This document shows positions 8,622 through 19,579 of a stretch of DNA of 64,000 nucleotides, piece after piece (position 1 is the stretch's first letter; each line of letters begins with the position of its first letter). The position numbers were made by a program, and so were the translations under genes. Below the pieces are notes generated by a model. The model did not search any database. It had not been told where the DNA came from and worked only from the letters and a program-made list of their open reading frames with translations. Source of the stretch: Acidobacteriota bacterium. GTDB lineage: Bacteria > Acidobacteriota > Terriglobia > Terriglobales > Acidobacteriaceae. The stretch spans positions 310,001 to 374,000 of the forward strand of contig JAJXWA010000001.1 of assembly GCA_021781795.1 (NCBI GenBank), written 5' to 3'.

Positions 8622-11600
8622 GCTGCACCTCTGCTGCTGCCGCCACCAGAGGTGACGAAGTTATCGGAGCTACGTAGACCGATTCCACACGCGGAATGTT
8701 GAGCACGCGCTTGTATTCGTGCGGGAAGACCTTGATGAAGCCTGGCTGGGCATCGGCCCAGTGTTCCAGGATCCAAGCGGCGCGCGGGCTGCCGGTCAGG
8801 TCGCGATGCCGTTCCAGTAGGGCTCGCACCTCGGCCACATCGTCGCTCGTCGTCAGTGGTTCAAGGTCAACGCTCGCCTTATTGCAACGGCGAGTGGAGA
8901 AATCGCCCTGATCATCGTAGACAAACGCGCGGCCACCGCTCATGCCCGCCGCGAAGTTCCGGCCTGTCGACCCAATTACGAGCACCGTGCCGTTGGTCAT
9001 ATACTCGCATCCGTGATCGCCCACGCCCTCGACCACAGCGGTAGCGCCCGAGTTGCGGACAGCGAAACGTTCACCGGCGATTCCATTCAGAAAGACCTCG
9101 CCGCTCGTCGCGCCATACAGCACGACGTTGCCAACCAGGATGCTCTCCTCGGGCAGGAAGCTGGAGGTCTTCGGCGGATAGGCAATGATGCGCCCGCCGG
9201 AAAGGCCCTTGCCGAGATAATCATTGCTGTCGCCTTCCAGCTCGAGCGTGACTCCATTCGGCACGAATGCGCCGAAGCTTTGCCCGGCAGATCCCTGGAA
9301 CTTGTAGTGAATTGTGCCGTCCGGCAGTCCGGCTGAGCCGTAGCGCCGCGCAATCTGGCCGCCCAACATCGCGCCCACAGTGCGATGGACATTGCGAATG
9401 GCAAAGCTGCCCTTGACGGACTGCTTGGATTCAAGCGCCGGCGCAGCCTGCGTGATCAGCGCATGATCGAGAGCCTGGTCGAGCCCATGGTCCTGTGCCT
9501 GCACCTTTCGACGCGCTACGCGAGAGGGAACCGTCGGCAGGTAGAGAATCGACGAGAGGTCGATGCCCTTGGCCTTCCAGTGCGCATCGGCGATCGCCGC
9601 GTCAATCTTGTCCACGCGACCCACCATCTCATCCACTGTGCGGAATCCAAGCTTCGCCATATGCTGGCGCATCTGCTCGGCGATGAAGAAGAAGAAGTTG
9701 ATCACGTGCTCCGGCTCGCCCTGGAACTTGGCGCGCAGCACCGGGTCCTGCGTTGCGATACCAACCGAACAGGTGTTCAGATGGCACTTGCGCAGCATGA
9801 TGCAGCCCATCGTGATCAGCGGTGTGGTGGCAAAGCCGAACTCTTCAGCGCCGAGCAGGGCAGCGATCACCACGTCACGCCCCGTCTGCAGCTTGCCGTC
9901 GGTCTGCACGCGAATGCGTCCGCGCAGATCGTTCAGCAGGAGCACCTGCTGTGTCTCGGCGAGTCCAAGCTCCCAGGGCAGACCCGCGTGTTTGATAGAG
10001 CTCAGTGGAGAAGCGCCGGTGCCGCCGCTGTCACCCGAGATGAGCACAACGTCTGCATGCGCTTTGGAAACGCCTGCTGCAACCGTGCCGACTCCAACCT
10101 CGGAGACGAGTTTCACCGCAATGCGCGCTTGCGGATTGACGTTCTTCAGGTCGTAGATCAGCTGCGCCAGATCTTCAATGGAATAGATGTCGTGATGGGG
10201 TGGGGGAGAAATCAGGCCGACACCGGGAATCGAATGCCGCGTCTTCGCAATGACTTCATCGACCTTGTGACCAGGCAACTGGCCACCTTCGCCGGGCTTT
10301 GCCCCCTGCGCCATCTTGATCTGCAGTTCATCCGCGTTGACGAGGTAGTTCGTCGTCACGCCGAAGCGCCCGCTGGCAACCTGCTTCACGGCGCTGCGCC
10401 GCGAGTCCCCATTTGCGTCCGGAGTAAATCTTGCTTCGTCCTCGCCACCTTCCCCGGTGTTGGACATGCCGCCCAGCCGGTTCATCGCAATAGCCAGAGT
10501 CTCGTGCGCTTCTTTGCTGATTGAGCCATAGCTCATGGCGCCCGTGGTGAACCTCTTGACGATTTCCTTTGCTGGCTCAACCTCTTCGATCGAAATCGGA
10601 TTCTCTGCATACTTCAACTGCAGCAGGCCGCGCAGCGTGCAGAGGTTGCGGTTCCGATTGTCGATGAGGTCTGTGTACTCCTGGAAAGTCGTTGGATTAT
10701 TCTGCCGCACGGCGTGCTGCAGCTTGCTGATCGTCAGTGGATTCAGTAGATGGTACTCGCCGCCTTCGCGATACTGATACTGTCCGCCGACGAGAAGTTC
10801 CGTCTCGGATTCCGTGAGCGGCTGGAAGGCATAGGCGTGTTTCATCTGGGCCTCGCGCGCCAACACATCCAGGCCGATGCCTTCCACGCGCGATGCGGTG
10901 CCAGGGAAGTAGTCCCGAATGAGCGCCTCGTTCAGGCCCACCGCCTCAAAGACCTGCGCGCCACGATAACTTTGCAGCGTACTGATGCCCATCTTCGAGA
11001 AGGTCTTCAGCAGGCCCTTATTGATTGCCTTGATGAAGTTCTTTTCAGCCTGATTGCCGGTGACGTTGTGCGGCAGAAGCCCGCGGCGCTTCAGGTCGTG
11101 CAAAGTCTCAATAGCAAGATAGGGATTGATGGCGCTCGCGCCGTAGCCGATGAGCAGGGCGAAGTGCATGACCTCGCGCGGTTCGCCGCTCTCGATGATT
11201 AGCGCAACCTGCGTGCGCGTCTTGTCCCGCACCAAACGGTTATGAACTGCGGCCATCGCCAGCAGGCTGGGAATCGGCGCGTAGGTTGAGTCCACGCCAC
11301 GGTCGGAGAGGATGAGAAGCGTGTAGCCGGAATCCACGGCATGCGCGGCGCGACTGCTCAGGTCGTCAAGGCTCTGGCGCAGGCCGACTTCGCCATCCGC
11401 AGCGCGGAAAAGCGCAGGCAGTGTGGTCGCCAGCAAATCGCCGGAAGAGATGCGGCGCAGCTTTTCGAGGTCGCGATTGCTCAGGATGGGATGCGGCAGC
11501 TTGAGCGTGTGGCAATTCTCCGGCGTTTCCGCAAGAATGTTCCGTTCCGTTCCGATATAGCTGATGAGCGACATCACCAGCTCTTCACGGATGGGATCAA

Positions 11601-13206
11601 TCGGCGGATTGGTCACCTGCGCGAACAACTGCCGAAAATAATTGAAGAGGGGCTGTGGGTGGTCAGAGAGACAGGCAAGCGGCACATCGGTGCCCATGGA
11701 GCCCACCGGCTCTTCACCCTTAGCGCCCATCGGCGCCAGCAGGATGCGCAGATCCTCCTCGCTGTAGCCATAGGCGCGCTGGCGGCGCAGCAGCGTCTCA
11801 GGATTGGAAGCGATGACGCGCGCAGGCTCAGGGAGCTGTTCCATCGTCACCTGCTGCTCCTGCAACCACTTGCCATAGGGCTGGCGCGAAGCGAGCTGTT
11901 TTTTGATCTCGGCGTCCGAGATGATGCGCTTCTGCACCGTGTCCACGAGGAACATGCGGCCCGGCTGCAGGCGGCCCTTTTTGCGAATATCCTCCGCGGG
12001 CACATCGATCACACCTGCTTCGGAAGCGAGCACAACCAGGTCGTCTTTGGTGACGATGTAGCGTCCAGGGCGCAGCCCGTTGCGGTCCAGCGTAGCGCCA
12101 ATCACGCGACCATCTGTGAAAGCAATCGCCGCCGGACCGTCCCACGGTTCCATCAGCGATGCGTGAAACTCGTAAAACGCCCGCTTGTCCTCATCCATGT
12201 CGGGATTCGCCGACCAGGCTTCGGGAATCAGCATGGCCATCACATGAGGCAGGGAACGGCCCGACTGATAGAGAAATTCAACTGCATTATCGAGTGAAGC
12301 CGAATCACTGCCGCCCGGCACGACAACAGGGAAGAGCTTGTCAATCTGGTCGCTGTACAACGGGCTCTCAAAGACCGATTGCCGCGCATTCATCCAGCTC
12401 ACGTTGCCGCGGATTGTATTGATCTCTCCGTTGTGCGCAACGTACCGATACGGGTGGGCAAGCTTCCAGCTTGGGAACGTATTCGTGGAGAAGCGCTGGT
12501 GGACGAGGCAGAGCGCGCTCGTCACAAGCGGATTGGCCAGCTCAAAGTAGAACTTCTCAATCTGCGGAGCCAGCATCAGGCCCTTGTAGATGATCGTCCG
12601 GCAGGAGAAAGACGGAACGTAGAAATCTTCTTTGCCTTCAATCTCCGATTCGGCGATCTCGTTTTCCGTGCGGCGGCGCACACGGTAGAGAAGTCGCTCG
12701 AAGCTCTCCTCGTCCATGCCGGCCGGGCATCCCGCGAAGAACTGCTCGATGTAGGGCTGCGAAGCGCGCGCCTCGCGACCGATCGCGTCTCCGTTCACCG
12801 GCGTGTCGCGCCATCCCAATACCGTCAGGCCTTCTTCCTGCGCAATCCGCTCGAAGACGCCCTCACACTGCAGGCGGCTGTGCTTGTCGACCGGGAGGAA
12901 GCACATGGCCACGCCGTATGCGCCCGGCTCAGGCAGTTGCATGCCAAGCTCGCCGCACTCGCGCGCAAAGAACACATGAGGAATCTGAATCAGAATGCCG
13001 GCGCCATCCCCCGTTTCCGGGTCGCTACCCGCCGCGCCACGGTGCGTCAGGTTGATCAGAACCTCAAGGCCCTTTCGGATAATCTCGTGGCTCTTTTCTC
13101 CGCGAATGCTCGCCACAAGGCCCATGCCGCAGGCATCGTGCTCATTGCGAGGTTCATAGAGACCCTGAGGGTCGGGAATACGGAGACGGGAATCCGATGT
13201 GTTCAT
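8614..13206 (-). CDS. gltB: glutamate synthase large subunit
   Basis: The 1,530-residue subunit transfers the amide nitrogen of glutamine to 2-oxoglutarate. A short propeptide precedes the N-terminal nucleophile cysteine in HDACGMG (Cys26 from this start) of the type II amidotransferase domain. The FMN-dependent synthase domain holds [14 protein letters not shown] and the 3Fe-4S cysteines in [12 protein letters not shown], and a C-terminal GXGXG beta-helix follows. The ATG at 13206 was chosen because AGAAGGTG lies just upstream; a GTG two codons earlier is also open. It is the first gene of gltB-gltD, which in most bacteria serves ammonia assimilation together with glutamine synthetase (not in this window). 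Confidence 0.97.
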   Translation of the reverse strand: MNTSDSRLRIPDPQGLYEPRNEHDACGMGLVASIRGEKSHEIIRKGLEVLINLTHRGAAGSDPETGDGAGILIQIPHVFFARECGELGMQLPEPGAYGVAMCFLPVDKHSRLQCEGVFERIAQEEGLTVLGWRDTPVNGDAIGREARASQPYIEQFFAGCPAGMDEESFERLLYRVRRRTENEIAESEIEGKEDFYVPSFSCRTIIYKGLMLAPQIEKFYFELANPLVTSALCLVHQRFSTNTFPSWKLAHPYRYVAHNGEINTIRGNVSWMNARQSVFESPLYSDQIDKLFPVVVPGGSDSASLDNAVEFLYQSGRSLPHVMAMLIPEAWSANPDMDEDKRAFYEFHASLMEPWDGPAAIAFTDGRVIGATLDRNGLRPGRYIVTKDDLVVLASEAGVIDVPAEDIRKKGRLQPGRMFLVDTVQKRIISDAEIKKQLASRQPYGKWLQEQQVTMEQLPEPARVIASNPETLLRRQRAYGYSEEDLRILLAPMGAKGEEPVGSMGTDVPLACLSDHPQPLFNYFRQLFAQVTNPPIDPIREELVMSLISYIGTERNILAETPENCHTLKLPHPILSNRDLEKLRRISSGDLLATTLPALFRAADGEVGLRQSLDDLSSRAAHAVDSGYTLLILSDRGVDSTYAPIPSLLAMAAVHNRLVRDKTRTQVALIIESGEPREVMHFALLIGYGASAINPYLAIETLHDLKRRGLLPHNVTGNQAEKNFIKAINKGLLKTFSKMGISTLQSYRGAQVFEAVGLNEALIRDYFPGTASRVEGIGLDVLAREAQMKHAYAFQPLTESETELLVGGQYQYREGGEYHLLNPLTISKLQHAVRQNNPTTFQEYTDLIDNRNRNLCTLRGLLQLKYAENPISIEEVEPAKEIVKRFTTGAMSYGSISKEAHETLAIAMNRLGGMSNTGEGGEDEARFTPDANGDSRRSAVKQVASGRFGVTTNYLVNADELQIKMAQGAKPGEGGQLPGHKVDEVIAKTRHSIPGVGLISPPPHHDIYSIEDLAQLIYDLKNVNPQARIAVKLVSEVGVGTVAAGVSKAHADVVLISGDSGGTGASPLSSIKHAGLPWELGLAETQQVLLLNDLRGRIRVQTDGKLQTGRDVVIAALLGAEEFGFATTPLITMGCIMLRKCHLNTCSVGIATQDPVLRAKFQGEPEHVINFFFFIAEQMRQHMAKLGFRTVDEMVGRVDKIDAAIADAHWKAKGIDLSSILYLPTVPSRVARRKVQAQDHGLDQALDHALITQAAPALESKQSVKGSFAIRNVHRTVGAMLGGQIARRYGSAGLPDGTIHYKFQGSAGQSFGAFVPNGVTLELEGDSNDYLGKGLSGGRIIAYPPKTSSFLPEESILVGNVVLYGATSGEVFLNGIAGERFAVRNSGATAVVEGVGDHGCEYMTNGTVLVIGSTGRNFAAGMSGGRAFVYDDQGDFSTRRCNKASVDLEPLTTSDDVAEVRALLERHRDLTGSPRAAWILEHWADAQPGFIKVFPHEYKRVLNIPRVESVYVAPITSSPLVAAAAEVQHG

Positions 13207-13553
13207 GGCCACCTTCTGGATGGAGCGTTGACTTGCACTGGTCGAACGGTTGCGGGCTGCGGAGATACACAGCTAGCATGGCAATTCCCACCGGGCTTCG
13301 CCATTGACTTGTTTGTGCAGACCCGCTGTCGCGAGCCTGGCCGTGTCTGGGAAATTGCTGACAGTTTTAATATAACGGAAAAGAAAACAGCTCACGCAAC
13401 TCTTTTAGGATCAGTGGGGCATTTCGGCCTGCCATACCAGAAAACGAGATGAAACCTGCAAGGGCCGCCGCAACGCAACACAACCGGCCGAGCGAAGAGA
13501 CGGGCTCGCTCCAAAGCTGGCTCCCGGCGGGTTTCTTTGCCGTTACCTCCCGC
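13207..13553. other. 347-base intergenic region between gltB and pckG
   Basis: Apart from the tentative gltB promoter it contains an AT-rich patch near 13362-13405. No gene, and no clear hairpin followed by a T-run for pckG, was seen. Confidence 0.5.
13369..13399 (-). promoter_or_regulatory. candidate gltB promoter
   Basis: Reading the minus strand, TTGCGT (13399-13394) and TATATT (13374-13369) are separated by 19 bases, about 160 bases upstream of gltB. The spacing is long for a sigma-70 promoter, so this is tentative. Confidence 0.3.
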
Positions 13554-15395
13554 TTATAAGCGACAAATCAGGAGTTCGCGCTCGTAAATCATCTCCGGTG
13601 GCAAATGGTCATGAAGCTGGATAAAGAGTTCTTCGTGCGAGATGACTTCTTTCTTCCAGGCCGCGCGGTCGATGCGCAGGAGTTCATCGAAAGTCTCTCG
13701 CGGAAAGGATAATCCGGCCCAGTCAATGTCCTCGTAGTGAGGCACCCATCCAATGGGTGTCTCGCGCCCCTGCGTGCGGCCGTGTACCCGGTCTACTATC
13801 CAGCGCAGGATGCGCATATTCTCGCCGTAGCCTGGCCAGACAAATCTCCCGTTCTCATCCTTGCGGAACCAATTCACGTGGAAGACGCGCGGCGTGACTG
13901 TAAGGGACCTCTGCATTTTGATCCAATGGCGGAAATAGTCGCCCATGTGATAGCCGCAGAAGGGAAGCATCGCCATAGGATCGCGCCGTACCTGGCCGAT
14001 GACGCCATTCGCCGCGGCGGTCATCTCCGAGCCCATGGTGGCGCCGATGTAGACGCCGCTTGACCAGTTGAATGCCTGATACACCAGCGGCAGAGTGCCG
14101 GAGCGCCGGCCGCCAAAAATGATGGCGCTGATAGGCACACCTTCCGGCGATTCCCAGCTCGGGTCGATCGTAGGGCACTGCGAGGCAGGAGCTGTGAATC
14201 GCCCATTCGGGTGCGCGGCCGGCCGTCCTGATCGGGCTCCAATCTCCGGTGTCCACCGCTCCCCCCGCCAATCCAGGCACTCGTCCGGCGGCTTTTCGGT
14301 CATGCCTTCCCACCACACGCCGCCGTCGGTTGTCAGGGCAACATTCGTGAAGAGGGAGTTGCGCGCCATGGTCGCCATCGCGACGGGATTGGTCTTTTCC
14401 CCTGTGCCAGGAGCTACGCCAAAAAATCCCGCTTCCGGATTAATGGCACGCAGCCGCCCTTCGGCATCCGGCCGAATCCAGGCAATGTCATCGCCGACAG
14501 TCCATACCTTCCAGCCCTTCATTGCCTTGGGAGGGATCATCATGGCGAAGTTTGTCTTGCCGCAGGCAGACGGGAATGCAGCCGCAACGTAGGTCTTCTC
14601 TCCTTCAGGGCTTTCCACGCCCAGAATCAGCATGTGTTCTGCCATCCAGCCTTCGTCGCGGGCGATGTTTGAGGCGATTCGCAAGGCGAAGCATTTCTTA
14701 CTGAGCAGGGCATTGCCGCCATACCCCGAACCGTAGGACCAGATCTCGCGCGTCTCAGGAAAGTGGACGATGTACTTCGTGTCGTTGCAGGGCCACGGCA
14801 CGTCCAGCTGCTCCGGTTTCAGCGGCATCCCAACGGAGTGCATGCACGGCACGACGCGCTTCTCGTCCTTGTCGATCTCCGCGAAGACCGCCGCGCCGAT
14901 CCGAGCCATCGTGCGCATTTGCGCGACCACATAGGCGGAATCTGTTAGTTGGACGCCGATTCCAGACATCGGCGAACCGATCGGACCCATGCTGAATGCC
15001 AGCACATACATCGTGCGCCCCTGCATGCAGCCTCTAAAGAGCTGTTTCAGCCGCCGCCGCATCACAAAAGGATCTTCCCAGTTGTTGGTCGGTCCCGCTG
15101 CGTCGCGTGAAAGGGAACAGATGAAGGTGCGGTCTTCGACGCGGGCCACATCTCCGGGAACCGAACGTGCGTAGTAGCACCCCGGCCAGTGTTTTTTATT
15201 CAGCCGCACAAAAGTTCCCGCAGCGACAAGCCGATCGCAAATCATCTCGTATTCGGCGGGTGATCCATCGACCCAGTGAATGGATTCCGGGCGGCAAAGA
15301 TCCGCCATCTTCTCGACCCACCGGATTAAGTGCTTATTCGAGGTGAGCGGACGAACATGACTATGCGAGTTGTTCGCTGCATGCGCGGAGACCAT
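13554..15395 (-). CDS. pckG: phosphoenolpyruvate carboxykinase (GTP)
   Basis: The 613-residue enzyme interconverts oxaloacetate and GTP with phosphoenolpyruvate, CO2 and GDP, the entry step of gluconeogenesis. The phosphate-binding loop [17 protein letters not shown] is intact, as are the upstream [21 protein letters not shown] segment, which includes the substrate-binding region, and the C-terminal [21 protein letters not shown] stretch in pieces typical of the GTP family. Length is normal for this family. The ATG at 15395 with GGGAGG about 12 bases upstream was preferred over a 30-codon extension that lacks family similarity. GTP-type PEPCK is common in Acidobacteria and Actinobacteria, whereas Proteobacteria usually use the unrelated ATP enzyme. 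Confidence 0.95.
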   Translation of the reverse strand: MVSAHAANNSHSHVRPLTSNKHLIRWVEKMADLCRPESIHWVDGSPAEYEMICDRLVAAGTFVRLNKKHWPGCYYARSVPGDVARVEDRTFICSLSRDAAGPTNNWEDPFVMRRRLKQLFRGCMQGRTMYVLAFSMGPIGSPMSGIGVQLTDSAYVVAQMRTMARIGAAVFAEIDKDEKRVVPCMHSVGMPLKPEQLDVPWPCNDTKYIVHFPETREIWSYGSGYGGNALLSKKCFALRIASNIARDEGWMAEHMLILGVESPEGEKTYVAAAFPSACGKTNFAMMIPPKAMKGWKVWTVGDDIAWIRPDAEGRLRAINPEAGFFGVAPGTGEKTNPVAMATMARNSLFTNVALTTDGGVWWEGMTEKPPDECLDWRGERWTPEIGARSGRPAAHPNGRFTAPASQCPTIDPSWESPEGVPISAIIFGGRRSGTLPLVYQAFNWSSGVYIGATMGSEMTAAANGVIGQVRRDPMAMLPFCGYHMGDYFRHWIKMQRSLTVTPRVFHVNWFRKDENGRFVWPGYGENMRILRWIVDRVHGRTQGRETPIGWVPHYEDIDWAGLSFPRETFDELLRIDRAAWKKEVISHEELFIQLHDHLPPEMIYERELLICRL

Positions 15396-15582
15396 AGGCG
15401 AGCGTTGCCTCCCGGCTAGACAGACAAAATCCGGCGTAACCGCCAGGCAGGCGGTTTGATAACGCCTGCATCTAAGCCGCCGCAAAGTATATCAGGACAA
15501 ACAGCGTCATATCATGCGCACGGTTGCACAGATGATTAGACTCCCACAGGCGCCTGCTTGCTGTCTGCGGAGGAGGGCGAGT

Positions 15583-16896
15583 CTATGGCTCCATACTCGG
15601 CGTGGGGGGAACGAAGTAAGAGTCCACCGCCTTCGTCAGCGATGCACGGTCAATCTTGAGCTCGCTTCCTTCATAACGGGCTGCCCATACCATTTGATTG
15701 ACGAGGTCGCGCGGATAACAGGAACGCAACTCCTGCTTGAGCGTATTCTGAATGAAGTCGATTAAATCTGTGACCAGCTCGTCTTCTACGACGACGTTGT
15801 GGTCTGCAGCTACCCGGCGGAAGATCTCTTTGAAGTGCTCCTCCTTGACAGCGCCAATATGAATCTTTGTCTGAATCCGGCGCAGGAAAGCCGGGTCCAT
15901 TACGCGCATCGGGTCAAGGTTGGAGGCAAAGACAACCAGCATCTCGAAGGGAACTTCAATCTTCCGTCCGCCTGCCAGGGTAAGAAACTCGACGCGACGA
16001 TCCAATGGTACGACCCACCGGTTTAGCAGTTCTTCGGGCAGAACGCGCTGCCGGCCGAAATCATCGATAATGAGCACGCCGTTGTTCGCCTTCATCTGGG
16101 GCGGGCCAACGTAGTAGCGCGTCGACTGGTTGAATTGTAGGTCAAGCATCTCAATGGTCAGTTCGCCGCCAACGATCACCGTAGGTCGATGGCAGAGAAC
16201 CCAGCGCCCGTCAATTTCTGTGCTGCTTGAGCCTGGCCGCCGACGATGGATGACCGGGTCGTAGACCGCGATGATCTGCCCATCAATCTCAACTGCATGG
16301 GGAATCCACACCTCATCCGTCGCAACGACCCTGGACATTGTCTCTGCAGCTGCGGTTTTTCCTACGCCAGGAGGTCCATAGAGGAAGATCGGCGCGCCGG
16401 AATTCAATGCAGTACCGAACTGAGCCAGGGTCTTTTCGTCAAAGACCATGTGCGAAAATGCCTTCTCCACATCCTTCGGCCCTACGATGAGATTCCGCAC
16501 ACTCTGCCGCTGAACCATGTCAACGTAGCTGGCAAGGGAAACTGGTGCTGCGCCGGAGTATTGGCTTTGGGACAGGAGCTCCAGCGCCCTGGTGCGTCCC
16601 TGGGAGGTAATCGCCAGGTTCGGTACGTTGACGCTCATGCCGGTCACTTCGCAGAGAAGTTTCCCCCGGAGACGATTGAAGAGGTCGTTCGCTACCTCAA
16701 ACCCGATGCACATCTTCTCGCCGAGTTCGAGCAGGGAAAAGGGGCCACTGAGGTAGAGCGCCTTGAGGGCGATGTCTTCCAGGGTCGCTTCGCGCACACC
16801 CATATCGGAGATCCGTCTCGGTCTTGGGTCGGGAATGGCCAGTTGCATCGGTTCCATGGGGGTGTCAGTCAGCACGCTTAGTTCTCCCTCCGGCAT
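15583..16896 (-). CDS. AAA+ ATPase of unknown role
   Basis: The 437-residue protein has an N-terminal region of about 140 residues that looks like winged-helix segments (ALKALYLSGPFSLLELGEKM...), then an AAA+ module. Its Walker A is GPPGVGKT (174-181) and Walker B is VLIIDDFG (274-281). Downstream lie sensor-1-like VVFASNLDP and an arginine-rich DPAFLRRIQTKI segment. It resembles uncharacterised predicted ATPases rather than MoxR, RuvB or Lon. It has no signal peptide or membrane segment. It sits between the BFN protein and pckG on the same strand with more than 180 bases on either side, so operon membership is unclear. No function is assigned. Confidence 0.75.
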   Translation of the reverse strand: MPEGELSVLTDTPMEPMQLAIPDPRPRRISDMGVREATLEDIALKALYLSGPFSLLELGEKMCIGFEVANDLFNRLRGKLLCEVTGMSVNVPNLAITSQGRTRALELLSQSQYSGAAPVSLASYVDMVQRQSVRNLIVGPKDVEKAFSHMVFDEKTLAQFGTALNSGAPIFLYGPPGVGKTAAAETMSRVVATDEVWIPHAVEIDGQIIAVYDPVIHRRRPGSSSTEIDGRWVLCHRPTVIVGGELTIEMLDLQFNQSTRYYVGPPQMKANNGVLIIDDFGRQRVLPEELLNRWVVPLDRRVEFLTLAGGRKIEVPFEMLVVFASNLDPMRVMDPAFLRRIQTKIHIGAVKEEHFKEIFRRVAADHNVVVEDELVTDLIDFIQNTLKQELRSCYPRDLVNQMVWAARYEGSELKIDRASLTKAVDSYFVPPTPSMEP

Positions 16897-17114
16897 CCCG
16901 ACTGGGCTCCATCGGATGCGGAATGCTGAGTCAATATAGCGCGAGTGGATAGGGAAGTCATTGAAGAACAGGCAGGGGGAGCTTCACGAGGTAATAGGCC
17001 GACAACAAACCCTCATTTGCAACGTCTGATAACACATATTCTGTAAAGTTGAGAAGGAGGTATTCTGGAGGCTCTTGGCGCGGCCCTACATCCAAGGGTG
17101 AATCATAACCGTTT

Positions 17115-17603
17115 CTACATCTTATACTTGCCAAGGTCTTCATCATTTAGACCTTCAAGCCAGTCGCGGACCTGCTCCGCGCTGGCCCCTTCCGGGTGCG
17201 TGGAGGGATTCAGCTTCGCAGACTCCATCACCTTTTCAGCGACGAAAATCGGACAATCGTTTCGCAGTGCGAGTGCGATCGCATCCGAAGGGCGAACGTC
17301 CACCACCACGGGATCCCCGTTTTGTCTCAACCAGAGGCTTGCGAAGAATGTTTCATCGTGGAGGTCTGTGATGACGACCTTCTCCAGTTCAGCGTTGAGA
17401 TAACGGATCAGATTTCTCATCAGGTCATGGGTTAGAGGCCGCTGAGTTGTCTCTTTGGCAATCTCGATTGCTATGGCATTCGCTTCAAAAATTCCTACCC
17501 ATATGGGCATCACCGCGTCCGAGTTCACGTCCTTCAACACTACGATGGGCATGTTGGTTGCGGGGTCCATCATCAATCCGCGAATCCTGACTTCGATATC
17601 CAT
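17115..17603 (-). CDS. bifunctional nuclease (BFN/DUF151) domain protein
   Basis: The 162-residue protein matches the BFN/DUF151 family through its opening beta-strands (MDIEVRIRGLMMDPATNMP), the IWVGIFEANAIAIEIA segment, and VVDVRPSDAIALALR. Members are small; a plant member has nuclease activity, but bacterial roles are not established. Its ATG lies 23 bases after the miaB stop and has GGGAG upstream, so it is probably the second gene of a miaB operon. The short acidic C-terminal tail (SAEQVRDWLEGLNDEDLGK) is typical of these proteins. Confidence 0.88.
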   Translation of the reverse strand: MDIEVRIRGLMMDPATNMPIVVLKDVNSDAVMPIWVGIFEANAIAIEIAKETTQRPLTHDLMRNLIRYLNAELEKVVITDLHDETFFASLWLRQNGDPVVVDVRPSDAIALALRNDCPIFVAEKVMESAKLNPSTHPEGASAEQVRDWLEGLNDEDLGKYKM

Positions 17604-17626
17604 GGGGCATCTCCCGGAATTGATTC

Positions 17627-18946
17627 TTAGATGGCTTCTCCGACCAGACTGTTCGGAAAGGCTCCGGTAATCTTTACCTGCAGATAGCTGCCAGGAGCTG
17701 GAGCGATGGGCAGCTTCGTCGTGAAGTTGACTGGTTTGTTCTGGCTGCTGCGGCCTGCAATCTGTCCGCGAGCCGGATTCATGCCCTCAACCATGACTTC
17801 AATTTTTTCCCCTATCTGCCTCGAATAATTGACCCTCTGGATCTCTCTTTGGCGATCCAGGAGAACTTGCAAGCGATGAGCCTTTTCCTGCTCCGGAATC
17901 GAATCAATCATGACCAAGGCCGGCGTATTGGGCCGCGCCGAGTATTTGAAACCGAAGACGCAATCGTACTGCACTTCGGCCAGTAGGTCCATGGTCTGGA
18001 TAAAATCCTCTTCCGTCTCCCCCGGAAAACCCACAATGATGTCCGTTGAGAGCGAGATCGAGCGCCGCGCCGCCTTGATCCAACTGATTCTTTCCAGGTA
18101 CCACTCCCGTGTGTATTCACGCGCCATTCGCTTCAGTACCTGAGTGGAACCGGACTGGACCGGCAAATGGACGTGGTCGCACAGAGTGGGCACGGCATCC
18201 ATCGCCTCGACGATGTCACGAGTGAAGTCTCTGGGGTGGCTGGTAGTGAAGCGTACTCGTCGGATGCCTTCGATCTGCCCCACGGCGGCCAGAAGTTCGG
18301 CGAAGCTCGACTTCCCTTCCGGGTCCCTGTAGCTGTTCACGTTCTGGCCCAGCAACTGGATTTCTGTGTACCCCTGATCTGCAATTCTTCGCGCCTCGGC
18401 CAGCACCGACGAGGAACCGCGGCTGCGCTCCTTGCCGCGCGTATACGGCACCACGCAGTAAGAGCAGAACTTATCGCATCCTTCAATAATCGTGATGTAG
18501 CCCCGATGCAGGTTCTGGCGCGCCGTGAACTCCGTCTCAAAGGTCTCTTCTGTCTGCCGGTCATTGAGTCCGGTGATGCGGGACTCGCCCGCCTCCAGCC
18601 GATCCAGCATCTCGGGAAGCCTTCGGTAGGAGGCCGATCCGGAAACCATGCTGACGTAGGGCGCCTTCTCGAAGATCTTTTCGCCTTCCTGCTGCGCCAC
18701 GCATCCCAGCACGCCAAAGCGCTTGCCCTGCTTGTGCAGGCGCTTGTAGTCGTTGAGACGGTGAAAGACCTTCTGCTCCGCCTTGTCGCGGATCGAGCAG
18801 GTGTTGTATAGGATCAGTCCTGCCTCTTCCTCGGACTCAACCTGCCGGTACCCCTGCTGCTGGAGCGTGCCAATGACCTTTTCCGAGTCATGGGCATTCA
18901 TCTGGCAGCCGAAGGTCTCAAGATAAAAGGTCTTCTCGGTCGCCAT
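17627..18946 (-). CDS. miaB: tRNA-2-methylthio-N6-dimethylallyladenosine synthase
   Basis: The 439-residue radical-SAM methylthiotransferase modifies A37 of tRNAs that read UNN codons. The N-terminal UPF0004 domain supplies cysteines C14, C50 and C82 for the auxiliary 4Fe-4S cluster. The radical-SAM motif is C157-x3-C161-x2-C164 in CDKFCSYC, and a TRAM domain closes the C-terminus (IEVMVEGMNPARGQIAGRS). The ATG at 18946 begins right at the conserved TFGCQMN domain; a 23-codon extension upstream is open but has no family similarity. It is followed closely by the BFN gene and is divergent from the thioesterase gene. Confidence 0.94.
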   Translation of the reverse strand: MATEKTFYLETFGCQMNAHDSEKVIGTLQQQGYRQVESEEEAGLILYNTCSIRDKAEQKVFHRLNDYKRLHKQGKRFGVLGCVAQQEGEKIFEKAPYVSMVSGSASYRRLPEMLDRLEAGESRITGLNDRQTEETFETEFTARQNLHRGYITIIEGCDKFCSYCVVPYTRGKERSRGSSSVLAEARRIADQGYTEIQLLGQNVNSYRDPEGKSSFAELLAAVGQIEGIRRVRFTTSHPRDFTRDIVEAMDAVPTLCDHVHLPVQSGSTQVLKRMAREYTREWYLERISWIKAARRSISLSTDIIVGFPGETEEDFIQTMDLLAEVQYDCVFGFKYSARPNTPALVMIDSIPEQEKAHRLQVLLDRQREIQRVNYSRQIGEKIEVMVEGMNPARGQIAGRSSQNKPVNFTTKLPIAPAPGSYLQVKITGAFPNSLVGEAI

Positions 18947-19108
18947 GGCAGGTTCCAGTATACTGTGCCCCTGATTTTGGAGCATGACGGGAAGCGCCGT
19001 AAGGCAATGGAACACAGTCTCGGAGGGCGCGGGCGATATCTTGCTCTGAGTGTCGTCTCAGGACCGGTCTGCGCCGCAACGAGGCCGCGGCCTGTACTCT
19101 GATGCAGG

Positions 19109-19552
19109 ATGAAGACTCACGAAGAACACCTCACACCGCTCGAACATGCTGCACAAAACCGCTGCTTTGGCTGCGGGATCGCCAATCCGCATGGACTGAA
19201 GCTGGAGTTTTTGCGATCCGACGACGGTTCCATTGTCTGCCATACCGTCGTTTCCGATGATTTTTGCGGCCACCCCGGCTACCTGCACGGCGGCGTGATC
19301 GCCACGCTGCTGGATGAGACCATGAGCAAGACAGTGCGCTCCACCGGCATTTCCTCCATGACGCGCCATCTGGAGGTTGAGTATCTTCTGCCTGTACCGA
19401 GCGGCCAGACGATTCGCATGGAAGGACGCATCACTCGTTCGGAGGGCCGGAAACGCTGGACGGAAGCGCGCATCCTGGATGGAGAACGCAAGACCCTCGC
19501 TACTGGCAAGGGTCTCTTTGTCGAAGTCCGTCCACGTCCGAAGCGCTCCTGA
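19109..19552 (+). CDS. PaaI-type hotdog thioesterase
   Basis: The 147-residue protein has the hotdog-fold pattern of PaaI-like acyl-CoA thioesterases. An N-terminal CFGCGIANPHGLKL segment is followed by the central motif HPGYLHGGVIATLLDETMSK, which contains the helix and the usual acidic catalytic region, and then the VEYLLPVPSGQTIRMEGRI beta strands. Such enzymes hydrolyse acyl-CoA thioesters; the substrate is not evident. It is transcribed away from miaB and converges on the flagellar hook gene flgE, 27 bases away. Confidence 0.85.
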   Translation: MKTHEEHLTPLEHAAQNRCFGCGIANPHGLKLEFLRSDDGSIVCHTVVSDDFCGHPGYLHGGVIATLLDETMSKTVRSTGISSMTRHLEVEYLLPVPSGQTIRMEGRITRSEGRKRWTEARILDGERKTLATGKGLFVEVRPRPKRS

Positions 19553-19555
19553 AAA

Positions 19556-19571
19556 GGTGCGCACTCGCACC
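19556..19571. terminator. short hairpin between converging thioesterase gene and flgE
   Basis: GGTGCG and CGCACC pair around a four-base CACT loop in the 27-base gap between two converging genes. There is no long T-run, so terminator function is only suggested by position. Confidence 0.35.
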
Positions 19572-19579
19572 ATTCAGCG

